From NCBI GenBank assembly GCA_017643395.1, contig JAEPNP010000001.1, positions 703,806 through 767,805 on the forward strand: a stretch of 64,000 nt of DNA, read 5' to 3'. The notes beneath the pieces are model-generated. The model did not search any database. It saw only the letters and a program-made list of their open reading frames with translations, and was not told the origin of the DNA. The stretch is from Rhodothermales bacterium (GTDB lineage: Bacteria > Bacteroidota > Rhodothermia > Rhodothermales > UBA10348). Shown here piece by piece: positions 26,356-35,202 of the stretch; position 1 is the stretch's first letter; the number at the start of each line of letters is the position of its first letter. The position numbers were made by a program, and so were the translations under genes.

Positions 26356-26880
26356 ATGCTGCTCTCGCTGCTTGCCGCACTTCTGATCGGCTCCGCTGCT
26401 GCGGCTCCTCCTGCTGAATGCCACATCGGCGACGACCCGCCGCCGTACTACGCCATCGACCTGGTCACCACCAAGAAGGTGCCAGGCGCGCGTTTGGCTA
26501 CAGGCACGGCCGATGTGGTCTTCGCCCGCTCCCCGTTCGGCATTGCCCTGACACCGGAAGGAGAGTACATCTACGAGCTGCGCATCAAGGTGGACAAGCT
26601 GCGTCCGGCTCGGTCGGGGAAGTATGTGGCGTGGGTCACGACCCCGTCACTCGACGAGCGGCGGCGACTCGGCGCACTGGATGAGAACCATCAGGTGACC
26701 GGACGCGTGGACTGGAACAAGTTTCTCGTGGTAGTGACGCTGGAGGAGGACGAAGCCGAAGGCGCCGCCACGTGGGAGGGCCCTGTGGTGGTGCGCGGCA
26801 TGTCCCGGTCCGGGTTCATGCATACGCAGGCCGGCCATGGACCCTTCGAGACCGAACCCTGCGCGGTTTACGGATACTAG
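26356..26880 (+). CDS. small secreted protein between LVIVD and multicopper oxidase genes
   Basis: A 174-aa protein with a signal peptide (about 1-17) and a beta-rich body with one Cys near each end. The stretch around residues 75-135 (YVAWVTTPS, LGALD, FLVVVTLEEDE, GPVVVRG) loosely recalls the sandwich domain of RskA-type anti-sigma factors and related envelope proteins. This is a weak fold-level impression with no sigma-binding part. It starts 9 bases after paralog 5 and ends 1 base before the oxidase start, so it is firmly inside that operon. It may be a partner or chaperone of the oxidase. Function unknown. Confidence 0.75.
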   Translation: MLLSLLAALLIGSAAAAPPAECHIGDDPPPYYAIDLVTTKKVPGARLATGTADVVFARSPFGIALTPEGEYIYELRIKVDKLRPARSGKYVAWVTTPSLDERRRLGALDENHQVTGRVDWNKFLVVVTLEEDEAEGAATWEGPVVVRGMSRSGFMHTQAGHGPFETEPCAVYGY

Positions 26881-26881
26881 C

Positions 26882-28582
26882 ATGCCTCGACTGATCGGCT
26901 GCCTGCTGGCGGCCCTGCTCGTGCTGCCCGCAACGGGGCAGGACCACCACATGCACCATGGTCACGATTTGGGGGCCATGCAGGGCGACAGCCTTGTCTG
27001 GCGCATGGTACCCATGGACATGTCGATGCCCATGTTGCCGGGACTCGAGACCGCCGTTCCTGTGGTCGGTCCGTGGCTGGCGGGCACCGGCATGGACCTC
27101 ATGACGATTCCGGAAGGACGTCCCAGGGAAGTCGTGGAGATGAACGATGGGGATACGCTCCACCTCGAGGCTTCGCTGATCCGCAGGGAGATCGGTGGTC
27201 AGACGGTGGTGATGTACGGATACAACGGACAGTATCCGGGTCCGCTTATTCGGGCTGAGCGGGGCTCCGAAGTGACGGTGCACTTCACCAACAACATCGA
27301 AATGCCGACCACCGTGCACTGGCACGGGTTGCGACTGGATAACGCGTTCGACGGCATTCCCGGCATGACCCAGCCGCCGGTCATGCGGGGCGAGTCCTTC
27401 ACGTACCAGCTCAAGTTTCCCGACACGGGCATCTACTGGTACCACCCACACATGCGGGAAGACATCCAGCAGGACCTCGGGTTGTACGGCAACATGCTCG
27501 TCGACCCCGACGTGGAGGCGTACTACAACCCCGTAACCCGGGAGGAAGTGCTGATCCTGGATGACCTGTTGATGGACGATGCGGGTATCCTGCCCTATGG
27601 CGACGAGTCCCCGACACACGCCTTGATGGGCCGTTTCGGCAACGTCATGTTAACCAACGGCCGCACCGACTACAGCCTGGATGTACCACGTGGCGGCGTC
27701 GTGCGGTACTACATCACGAACGTCGCGAACTCCCGCACTTTCAATGTGGTGTTCGATGGGGCCCGCGCCAAGATTGTCGCTTCAGACGTCTCCAAATTCG
27801 AGCACGAGGAGTTTGTGCCCAGCGTCGTGATTGCGCCTGCCGAGCGGTACGTCGTCGAAGTCCATTACCCCGAGAGCGGCGAGTTCGCCATCCGCAATTC
27901 GGTGCAGGCCATCAACCACTTCCGGGGCGTGTTTTACCCGGAAGAGCATCACTTGGCGACGGTCCAGGTGGGTGACGCTGCGGCGGACCCGGGTGCTGCC
28001 GCGGCCTTTGCGGAGTTGCGGACAAACGATGACGTCACCGGCGACATCGACGCCTATCGGGACCAGTTTGACCGCCAGCCCGACCATACGCTGGAACTCA
28101 CCGTGCGCGTGGACGGCCTTCCCTTGCCCATCGTTCGATCCATGGAGATCGACACACTCTACGTGCCGCCCATCGAGTGGAACGATGCGATGCCCATGAT
28201 GAACTGGCTCTCCAGCGCTGAGCAGGTGGAGTGGGTCATTCGCGATCTGGATACCGGTCGCGAAAACATGGACATCAACTGGGACTTCGGCGTCGGAGAC
28301 GTCGTCAAGATTCGGGTGTTCAACAACCCGAAGTCATTCCACCCGATGAATCACCCCTTCCATGTGCACGGTCAGCGCTTTCTGGTGCTGGACATGGATG
28401 GCGTACGGAATCCGAACCTGGTCTGGAAGGACACCGCCATCGTCCCGGTCGGATCGACCATGGACCTGTTGGTGGACATGTCGAATCCCGGGGACTGGAT
28501 GGCGCACTGCCATATTGCGGAGCACCTGCACGCCGGCATGATGCTTGGCTTCCGGGTGGTCGAAGGAGACCGCAGCCAGTAG
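26882..28582 (+). CDS. secreted multicopper oxidase
   Basis: A 566-aa laccase-like oxidase with a signal peptide (about 1-18) and a His/Met-rich start (HHMHHGH). All four copper motifs are present: HWHG near residue 145, HPH near 187, HPFHVHG near 490 and HCHIAEHLHAGMM near 540. The type 1 axial ligand position is Met, as in CueO/CotA-type enzymes. It oxidises a substrate (Cu(I), another metal or phenolics) and reduces O2 to water in the periplasm or at the surface. Met-rich stretches (MVPMDMSMPM) near residues 40-50 favour a copper link, but no cuprous-oxidase Met helix is certain. Last gene of the LVIVD unit. The start is the ATG 1 base after the upstream stop. Confidence 0.93.
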   Translation: MPRLIGCLLAALLVLPATGQDHHMHHGHDLGAMQGDSLVWRMVPMDMSMPMLPGLETAVPVVGPWLAGTGMDLMTIPEGRPREVVEMNDGDTLHLEASLIRREIGGQTVVMYGYNGQYPGPLIRAERGSEVTVHFTNNIEMPTTVHWHGLRLDNAFDGIPGMTQPPVMRGESFTYQLKFPDTGIYWYHPHMREDIQQDLGLYGNMLVDPDVEAYYNPVTREEVLILDDLLMDDAGILPYGDESPTHALMGRFGNVMLTNGRTDYSLDVPRGGVVRYYITNVANSRTFNVVFDGARAKIVASDVSKFEHEEFVPSVVIAPAERYVVEVHYPESGEFAIRNSVQAINHFRGVFYPEEHHLATVQVGDAAADPGAAAAFAELRTNDDVTGDIDAYRDQFDRQPDHTLELTVRVDGLPLPIVRSMEIDTLYVPPIEWNDAMPMMNWLSSAEQVEWVIRDLDTGRENMDINWDFGVGDVVKIRVFNNPKSFHPMNHPFHVHGQRFLVLDMDGVRNPNLVWKDTAIVPVGSTMDLLVDMSNPGDWMAHCHIAEHLHAGMMLGFRVVEGDRSQ

Positions 28583-28639
28583 GCCCGGCGCCGCGCTCCG
28601 CGCCGCGGTGAGAGTGCGCGGCCGGTCAGCCGGCGACTC

Positions 28640-28723
28640 CTAGATAAAGGCGCCGATCAGAATGATCAGGCCGGCGACTGCCGTGAGCGGCAGGAACGGG
28701 TTTTCTGCTATGAATTTGGTCAT
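28640..28723 (-). CDS. possible 27-residue single-helix microprotein
   Basis: A short frame beginning ATG at 28723 and ending at a stop at 28640: a charged start (MTKFIAENP) and one hydrophobic helix ending IILIGAFI. The shape (short polar head, then a membrane helix to the C terminus) is that of small membrane microproteins. There is no Shine-Dalgarno, so support is only the pattern and its place in an otherwise empty gap. Confidence 0.4.
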   Translation of the reverse strand: MTKFIAENPFLPLTAVAGLIILIGAFI

Positions 28724-28791
28724 GGGGAGGGAGATATAAGCTGGTCGTGATCGGGTTATCGGCCCGTGCCCCAATCGCCTTAAGCCGGACT

Positions 28792-29751
28792 TCACAAAAG
28801 TCCACCCAGGAACTCCATCGCCACCTGCTCTGACCAGCTCTCGGCGTGATCCGTGACAAAGCCTACATGGCCGCCGTGTCGAGGAGTCTCCAGCCGTACC
28901 CACTCACTCTCCCTTGCCAGCTCGCGGGGTATGCAGGACGCTGAGAGAAACGGATCGTCCAGCGCGCTGGCGAGCAGTGCAGGCCGGCGGATCGACGAGA
29001 TGAAGGATCTGGAGCTGCATTGTGCCCAATAGTCCTCGGCATCCCTGAATCCATGTATGGGTGCCGTGTACCTGTCATCGAACTCCTGGAAGGTCCGCAT
29101 GCGGTCAAGCCCGTCCACATCGATCTCCTCCGGAAACATGGCGTGTTTCGTGCGGACCTTTTCCCGGAGCGATCGCATGAACCGAATCATGTAGGGAAGC
29201 GCGGCCGGTTCTGCGAGTGCTCGGGAAGACCCGGCCAGATCACACGGCACGGAGAATGTCGCGGCACCCACGACGGGCGCGTCCTCCCCCTGCTCTCCGA
29301 GGTATTTGAGGGTCAGATTGCCGCCAAGACTGAAGCCGACCAGTGCAACAATCCCAAAGTCCGCGCGAGCACGCTGTACGATGCGGTCCAGGTCATCCGT
29401 CGCCCCGCTGTGGTAGCTGCGCAGCAGCCTGTTGGGCTCTCCCGAGCACCCCCGGTAATTCCAGGACAGCACATCCCAGCCGGCACGGTTTGCCGCGTGC
29501 GCCATGCCGTTCATGTAAACCCGCCGGGAGTTGCCCTCCAGGCCGTGGCTGAGAATCACGCACCGGTCACGGCCCGACACCAACCAATCCAGGTCCAGAA
29601 AATCCCCATCGTCCAGTTCCAGCCGCTCACGATGCCACAGAGGCTGGGTCACAAACCGAAGCAACGAGGCGTATACGGTGTTTACATGCCCGTTCCGTGC
29701 CCACCACGGCGCCTGGTACGCCGTCAGTTCCCTACGGACGACGGACGCCAA
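28792..29751 (-). CDS. YheT-family alpha/beta hydrolase
   Basis: A 319-aa hydrolase of the YheT/EMB8 group. HGLEGNS forms the oxyanion region near residue 70, the nucleophile elbow is GFSLGG near residue 145, and the catalytic His is in RHGGHVGF near the C terminus. The group is thought to hydrolyse esters, but its natural substrate is not established. The TTG at 29751 is the only start that keeps the conserved N-terminal AYQAPWWARNGHVNT; it overlaps the end of the GAF regulator by 20 bases, so the two are cotranscribed. Confidence 0.88.
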   Translation of the reverse strand: MASVVRRELTAYQAPWWARNGHVNTVYASLLRFVTQPLWHRERLELDDGDFLDLDWLVSGRDRCVILSHGLEGNSRRVYMNGMAHAANRAGWDVLSWNYRGCSGEPNRLLRSYHSGATDDLDRIVQRARADFGIVALVGFSLGGNLTLKYLGEQGEDAPVVGAATFSVPCDLAGSSRALAEPAALPYMIRFMRSLREKVRTKHAMFPEEIDVDGLDRMRTFQEFDDRYTAPIHGFRDAEDYWAQCSSRSFISSIRRPALLASALDDPFLSASCIPRELARESEWVRLETPRHGGHVGFVTDHAESWSEQVAMEFLGGLL

Positions 29752-30454
29752 GTTTGTTCATGCGCGAGCGCAACGTATTGGGGTGGATGCTCAGCGCCTC
29801 GGCCGCACCGTCGGTCCCCTCGATCCGGCCCCCGGTCTCCTTCAGGATGTGCTCGATGTAGGCGCGCATGGCTTCATCCAGCGAACTGCCTCCCGGAATA
29901 CAGACGTCGCTGCGCGTTTTTCCGTCTCCGTTGCCGTTGCGCAGCGCGGCACTTACCTGGCCGGCGAACACCGAGAGCAGCCCTTCGGTCCGCTCGTTGA
30001 GGGGATACCGAAGAAAGAGCGCCAGCACGCCAAGCAGTTTGTCGCCGTCCAGCAGCGGATAGCCCGCGAACGCGCGAAAGCGGTTGGATCGCATCCAGGA
30101 CACGTCCGGAGTCTGGCCCCCGTGGTACAGGCGGCTGGTCGCGATCGCCTTCTGGGTGTCCGCGATGCGCATCACCCAGGTCGCGGCCATCACTTCCCGG
30201 CCCGACTCTTCGCTGAGATCCACGTTGACTGAACGATCAGCACGCAGCCGCAGGCAGGTGGAGCGATCCACCGTCAGGGTGCGGAACCGTGAGCGCCCCG
30301 GTGGTCCGGCAATCCAGATGCGAGCCATGGCGGCGTGGAGGCCTTCCACGAGACCATCGACCGTAATGTCGATGATCTGACGCTGACGCCCACGCGCAGT
30401 CATGGCAAGCGCAATGGACGGCAACGAGTCAATCAGCTCGTCGGCTCGCGACAC
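29732..30454 (-). CDS. GAF-domain regulator with Fis-type helix-turn-helix
   Basis: A 240-aa protein: a GAF-like sensory domain (about residues 20-175) and a C-terminal Fis-type HTH (about 198-236, ending with the recognition helix HPNTLRSRMNKL). This is the sensor-plus-HTH layout of NtrC-family proteins without the AAA+ domain, so it probably binds DNA but does not itself activate sigma-54. The ligand of the GAF domain is unknown. The GTG at 30454 is used; a well-matched promoter lies 28-58 bases upstream. Cotranscribed with the YheT-like hydrolase and divergent from glpK. Confidence 0.8.
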   Translation of the reverse strand: MSRADELIDSLPSIALAMTARGRQRQIIDITVDGLVEGLHAAMARIWIAGPPGRSRFRTLTVDRSTCLRLRADRSVNVDLSEESGREVMAATWVMRIADTQKAIATSRLYHGGQTPDVSWMRSNRFRAFAGYPLLDGDKLLGVLALFLRYPLNERTEGLLSVFAGQVSAALRNGNGDGKTRSDVCIPGGSSLDEAMRAYIEHILKETGGRIEGTDGAAEALSIHPNTLRSRMNKLGVRRP

Positions 30455-30481
30455 GAGGATTCAGTGGGGGGAGGGGTTGGT

Positions 30482-30512
30482 CAAAGATAACAGCGTAAAG
30501 CGCAATGGAAAA
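30482..30512 (-). promoter_or_regulatory. Bacteroidota-type promoter of the GAF regulator
   Basis: On the minus strand TTTT (30509-30512) and TATCTTTG (30482-30489), a perfect TAnnTTTG, are separated by 19 bases. Initiation near 30477 leaves a leader of about 23 bases to the GTG at 30454. Confidence 0.6.
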
Positions 30513-30574
30513 CGCTGGGCCGCGACGTGCTGCCCGGCGGGGCGATTATCTTTTCCGCAGCAACCCCTCGCCCC

Positions 30575-32065
30575 ATGCGATACATCCTTGCCCTGGACCA
30601 GGGTACAACTTCCTCACGCGCGATTCTTTTTGACAAAAAGGGGTCTCCCGCCGGGGTGGCCCAGCAAGAGTTCACCCAGCATTTTCCCCAACCGGGCTGG
30701 GTAGAACACGATGCCACCGAGATCTGGCAGACCCAGCTGGCAGTCGCGCGCCAGGTGCTTGAAGAGCAATCAGTCGATGCCTCGCAGATCGATGCGATCG
30801 GCATCACCAACCAGCGTGAAACGGTGGTGCTGTGGGATCGGGCCACGGGCGAACCGGTGCATAACGCGCTCGTGTGGCAGGATCGACGAACCGCGGATTT
30901 TTGCGACGCACTCAAAGCGGCCGGCCATGCGGAGACCATTCAGGCCAAGACGGGGCTGGTGATCGATCCATATTTCTCCGGGACCAAGCTGCGTTGGCTG
31001 CTGGACAATGTACCCGGTGCCCGCGACCGGGCCGCCCGCGGTGAGCTTTGCTTCGGCACCATCGACGCGTGGCTCGTGTACTGTCTGACCGGCGGCGACG
31101 TGCACGTCACGGACGCCTCCAATGCATCCCGCACGCTGCTGCTCAACATTCATGAGGGCAAGTGGGACCCCGACCTGCTGGACATTCTGGACATCCCCGA
31201 GAAGGTGCTGCCGAGGGTGCGCTCATCCAGTGAGATCTACGGCCACACCAGTCTGCTCGGCGCGGACATCCCGATCGCCGGCATGGCGGGTGACCAGCAG
31301 GCCGCACTGTTCGGGCAGGCCTGCCACGAATCCGGCATGGCCAAGAATACCTACGGGACCGGCTGCTTCATGCTCATGAACACAGGGACCGAGCCCATTA
31401 GATCGCAGAAGGGGCTGCTGACCACGATTGCCTGGGATCTGGGCGGTGAGACCATCTATGCTCTGGAGGGCAGTGTCTTCATTGCGGGAGCCGTAGTGCA
31501 GTGGCTGCGCGACGGCCTGCAGATCATTGACTCCGCCCCTGAGATCGAACAGCTTGCGGCCGACGACAACGGTGGTGTCTACTTCGTGCCGGCTTTTGTG
31601 GGTCTTGGTACGCCGTACTGGGATCCTTACGCCAGAGGCACCATGATCGGAATGACACGCGGAACGACACGCGCGCACGTGGCCCGGGCCGCGCTGGAGT
31701 CCATCGCCTTTCAATCCCAGGACGTGATTCGGGCGATGGCCTCCGAGTCCGGCATCGAACTCTCTGAACTGCGCGTGGACGGAGGCGCTACGGCGAACGG
31801 CCTGCTCATGCAAATTCAGGCCGATCTGCTGGGCACTGCGGTCGTGCGGCCGACTGTTCAGGAAACCACCGCGCTCGGCGCCGCCTACCTGGCCGGCCTG
31901 GCCACCGGCTTTTGGGAGTCCCTGGAGCAAATTTCGCGACTTTGGGACCGTGACAAGACTTTTGAACCAGACATGGACCGGGAAAAGGCCCAGCAGTTGA
32001 CTCGTCAGTGGCGCCGCGCCGTGGAGCGGTCAGGACGATGGGCTACCACCGAGGGTGACGCATGA
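30575..32065 (+). CDS. glpK: glycerol kinase
   Basis: Phosphorylates glycerol to sn-glycerol 3-phosphate with ATP, cytoplasmic. 496 aa, full length for the family. The N-terminal phosphate loop DQGTTSSRA (about residues 7-15) and the FGGY signature region ([17 protein letters not shown], about residues 247-263) are intact. I chose the ATG at 30575 because the longer frame from 30527 adds unconserved residues. A TATCTTTT at 30547-30554 resembles a -7 element, which would give a leader of about 15 bases. Its TGA overlaps the glpD start (ATGA). No glycerol facilitator gene is nearby. Confidence 0.97.
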   Translation: MRYILALDQGTTSSRAILFDKKGSPAGVAQQEFTQHFPQPGWVEHDATEIWQTQLAVARQVLEEQSVDASQIDAIGITNQRETVVLWDRATGEPVHNALVWQDRRTADFCDALKAAGHAETIQAKTGLVIDPYFSGTKLRWLLDNVPGARDRAARGELCFGTIDAWLVYCLTGGDVHVTDASNASRTLLLNIHEGKWDPDLLDILDIPEKVLPRVRSSSEIYGHTSLLGADIPIAGMAGDQQAALFGQACHESGMAKNTYGTGCFMLMNTGTEPIRSQKGLLTTIAWDLGGETIYALEGSVFIAGAVVQWLRDGLQIIDSAPEIEQLAADDNGGVYFVPAFVGLGTPYWDPYARGTMIGMTRGTTRAHVARAALESIAFQSQDVIRAMASESGIELSELRVDGGATANGLLMQIQADLLGTAVVRPTVQETTALGAAYLAGLATGFWESLEQISRLWDRDKTFEPDMDREKAQQLTRQWRRAVERSGRWATTEGDA

Positions 32066-33630
32066 AACGCGAGGAACTGATACAGCAGCTGGATGCCCCG
32101 GATGTCTGGGACATCGTGATCATCGGAGGCGGGGCCAGCGGCCTGGGCGCCGCCGTCGAGGCATCCTCGCGGGGGTATCGCACGCTGTTGCTCGAGCAGG
32201 ACGATTTCTCCAAGGGCACCAGCAGCCGCAGCACCAAGCTGGTCCATGGAGGTGTTCGCTATCTGAAGCAGGGGAACGTGTCACTGGTGCTCGAGGCGCT
32301 TCGTGAGCGGGGCCTGCTAATCCGGAACGCCCCGCACCTGGTGCGCAACCTGCCCTTCATCGTGCCCAACTACGACTGGTGGGAGGGCCCGTTCTATGGG
32401 GTAGGCCTGAAGGTCTACGACATGCTGGCCGGCAACCTCGGCCTGGGGCCTTCCCGCACGCTCGACCTGGAGGAGACCCTGGAGCGGATTCCAACGCTGG
32501 AGCCGGAGGGCCTGCGCGGGGGAGTGGTTTATTACGACGGCCAGTTTGACGATGCCCGCCTGGCGGTTAACCTGGCGCAAACGGCTGTGGACCTTGGCGG
32601 CGTTGTACTGAACGGCATACGAGTCACCGGGCTGCTGAAGCGTTCGGGACTGGTGCAGGGTGTGCGTGCCCACGACCGCGAGGCCGACCGCGAGTACGAG
32701 ATCAACGCACGCGTGGTGATAAACGCCACGGGCGTTTTCACGGACTCGGTGCTGCAGATGGACACACCCGATGCGCGCCCCATCGTTCAACCCAGCCAGG
32801 GTGTTCACATTGTTCTGGGCAAGGAATTTCAGCCCGGGGACAGCGCCATCATGGTGCCGAAAACGGACGATGGGCGTGTGCTATTTGCCGTCCCGTGGTA
32901 TGACCGGGTGATCGTAGGCACCACCGACACACCGCTGGAGGCGCCATCGCTGGAGCCACGGGCGCTGCCGGACGAGATAGAGTTTCTGTTGACCCACGCC
33001 TCACGGTACCTGACCAAGGACCCGACCCCGGATGACGTACTCAGCGTTTTTGCGGGACTGCGGCCATTGGTCAGTGCGGGAGGCGACGAGAATACCGCGG
33101 CCATATCGCGCGACCATACAGTGCTTGTCTCACCCTCAGGGCTTGTCACGCTCACGGGCGGCAAGTGGACCACCTACCGGAAGATGGGGCAGGACGTGGT
33201 GGATCAGGCCGCGGTGGTGGCCGGGCTGGATGAACGCTCCAGCGTGACTGAGAAGCTGCGCCTGCACGGGTGGATCAAGAACTCCGAAGAGCGGTCCGGC
33301 GAGTTGGCGGAGTACGGGTCAGATGCCCCCGCCATCGAGCGTATGATCCAGGAGGACCCGGCGACTGCCGCGCTGCTGGATGACCGGCTTCCCTACATGG
33401 AGGCCGAGATTCGATGGGCGACCCGTCACGAGATGGCGCGCACCGTGGAAGACGCGCTTTCCAGGCGGACTCGGGCGCTTCTGCTGGACGCGCGTGGGGC
33501 GATCGCCGCCGCGCCCCGGGTGGCCGCGATCATGGCCGAGGAGCTGGGCCGTGATGCGGCCTGGGCATCCGGACAGGAGAAGGAGTTCACCCAGCTTGCC
33601 CGGGAATACCTGCTCGTGGATCCCGACTGA
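32062..33630 (+). CDS. glpD: glycerol-3-phosphate dehydrogenase, FAD-dependent
   Basis: Oxidises glycerol 3-phosphate to dihydroxyacetone phosphate at the inner face of the membrane and passes electrons to quinone. 522 aa. The FAD-binding GGGASGLG lies near residues 20-27, followed by the conserved [18 protein letters not shown] (about residues 53-70), and the C-terminal DAO_C-like helical domain is complete. It overlaps glpK as ATGA, so the two glycerol-utilisation steps are translated together. It converges with the repeat-bearing exported protein at 33689. Confidence 0.96.
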   Translation: MKREELIQQLDAPDVWDIVIIGGGASGLGAAVEASSRGYRTLLLEQDDFSKGTSSRSTKLVHGGVRYLKQGNVSLVLEALRERGLLIRNAPHLVRNLPFIVPNYDWWEGPFYGVGLKVYDMLAGNLGLGPSRTLDLEETLERIPTLEPEGLRGGVVYYDGQFDDARLAVNLAQTAVDLGGVVLNGIRVTGLLKRSGLVQGVRAHDREADREYEINARVVINATGVFTDSVLQMDTPDARPIVQPSQGVHIVLGKEFQPGDSAIMVPKTDDGRVLFAVPWYDRVIVGTTDTPLEAPSLEPRALPDEIEFLLTHASRYLTKDPTPDDVLSVFAGLRPLVSAGGDENTAAISRDHTVLVSPSGLVTLTGGKWTTYRKMGQDVVDQAAVVAGLDERSSVTEKLRLHGWIKNSEERSGELAEYGSDAPAIERMIQEDPATAALLDDRLPYMEAEIRWATRHEMARTVEDALSRRTRALLLDARGAIAAAPRVAAIMAEELGRDAAWASGQEKEFTQLAREYLLVDPD

Positions 33631-33688
33631 GCCGGCCCCTGCGTTACTGATCGCGCTGCCGGGTGCAGCCCTCAGCCGGCCGACCGGA

Positions 33689-35143
33689 CTAGCGAAATGA
33701 AAATGCGAGTCCGAAGCGCGGGCGGAAGTCCGACAGATCTGTTCCCAGATGCACGGAAACCGGCTTGCTTATGTTCAGAAGCACACCGGCGGTGACCACC
33801 GGGACCGCATCGACCGCATCTCCGTCCTCCGAGAGCCAGACGTCGACCCCGGCCATGGGCTGAAGACCACCGGCCATGCGGCGGAAGACACCGGAAATGC
33901 CCACTACCAGGCGTTCATCGCCCCCTCCGGTCGCCACATCGGTTGAGATGGCCGCATGGATCAGCGCGCCTCCGGACTCCGTGATGCGGCCGGCCTCGAT
34001 GCCGACCGGAGCGTCTGACGGATAGCCGAAGTAGCCGATCGTGCCACCGAAATAGGCCAGGGCACCGACAGCCGCTGCGGCTCCGAGGGCCGGGCCCAGC
34101 AGGTCCCGGTCGTCGTCATCGTCGTTGTCGCCGCGCTTTGGAGCAGGCAGACCGCGTGAGCGACCGCGCTTGCGCTCGCCGTTGCCGGAGTCGGTGACCC
34201 CGGAACTTCCCTGATCAGAGACCCCGGTGCCACTGCGGCCGGTGTCCCCCTGACCGGAAACCCCGGTGCCACTGCGGCCGGTATCTCCCTGATCGGAAAC
34301 GCCCGCGCCGGCACGATCGGTGTCGCGGGTCTCGCCGGGGCTCGTGCGTCCTCCGCGGACCGTGCGGTCATTCGGCGGAGACGATACGCGGCCTGTTTCC
34401 CCACGCGGCCTGCGATTCGGATACCGTGCCCTGCCCCCGCGGCGATACGGATCCGGACCCAGATCCCAACCAATCCAGATGCCGCGCTCGGGCACAAAGA
34501 TGGTCCGCCCTCTGGGCTGCCTGCGTGTGACGGGGACCTCCGTCAGTGCCTCCGGCGGAGCGATGAACTCCACCCGCAGAATTGTCAGATCCTCCAGCGT
34601 GAAGCCTGCGGCGAAGGCAGCGCGCGTCGTCTCGGACGATGCATTTTCAAGCAGCGCCGCCCAGGAATCCTCCAGGGTAATGGCGTGCTCGAAATCCCTG
34701 GCCGGCAGGCGCAGGCTGTCCAGGGCGATGAGCAGAACACCCACGTCCTGTCCCTGCGACCTCAGGGTCGCCTGAAGGTCGATCAGGTTCAGCTCCAGGT
34801 CTTCCGGCATCTCGTCGACAAGCTCGCCGTCGATTACGCCGCCCTCGCCTGGCACCCAGCGCAGGATCAGATTGATTTCGGGCGTGTCTGCAGGGGCAGC
34901 GTACTCAAGCACCAGGGAGTCGAGAAAGGGCACGAAGGCCACATCCGCAAAGTCCTCCATGGCTGCCGATCCCGGCCGGTCCATGGCGCCGGCCTGCGTC
35001 TCATACAGTACGTCGGGCCAATGAGTGCGCGATACGGTTCCGGCAGACTGGGCCCAGACGTCTACTGCGCTGGTCACCATGACCAGCATAGCGACCGTCA
35101 GCATGCGGCGGAGGCGCTCGAAATGGGGCATTCGGAGCAGCAT
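33689..35143 (-). CDS. exported repeat-containing protein, probably outer membrane
   Basis: A 484-aa protein not recognised as a known family. It has a signal peptide (about 1-32, ending WAQS), a globular N-terminal region (about 40-190), then a low-complexity Gly/Ser/Asp linker with a 13-residue repeat (GVSDQGDTGRSGT type). At DNA level the period is 39 bases between 34221 and 34260. An acidic DDDDD stretch, a short hydrophobic glycine-alanine segment and a C-terminal part with alternating strands ending in FSFR follow, which could be barrel strands. It lies 59 bases downstream of the kinase gene on the same strand and may belong to its operon. Confidence 0.65.
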   Translation of the reverse strand: MLLRMPHFERLRRMLTVAMLVMVTSAVDVWAQSAGTVSRTHWPDVLYETQAGAMDRPGSAAMEDFADVAFVPFLDSLVLEYAAPADTPEINLILRWVPGEGGVIDGELVDEMPEDLELNLIDLQATLRSQGQDVGVLLIALDSLRLPARDFEHAITLEDSWAALLENASSETTRAAFAAGFTLEDLTILRVEFIAPPEALTEVPVTRRQPRGRTIFVPERGIWIGWDLGPDPYRRGGRARYPNRRPRGETGRVSSPPNDRTVRGGRTSPGETRDTDRAGAGVSDQGDTGRSGTGVSGQGDTGRSGTGVSDQGSSGVTDSGNGERKRGRSRGLPAPKRGDNDDDDDRDLLGPALGAAAAVGALAYFGGTIGYFGYPSDAPVGIEAGRITESGGALIHAAISTDVATGGGDERLVVGISGVFRRMAGGLQPMAGVDVWLSEDGDAVDAVPVVTAGVLLNISKPVSVHLGTDLSDFRPRFGLAFSFR

Positions 35144-35202
35144 TCGGGGGTGTGGGGATGTTACCCGTCAATGCAGCAAGGACGGTGCCGTTTCCGAGGG
35201 AC

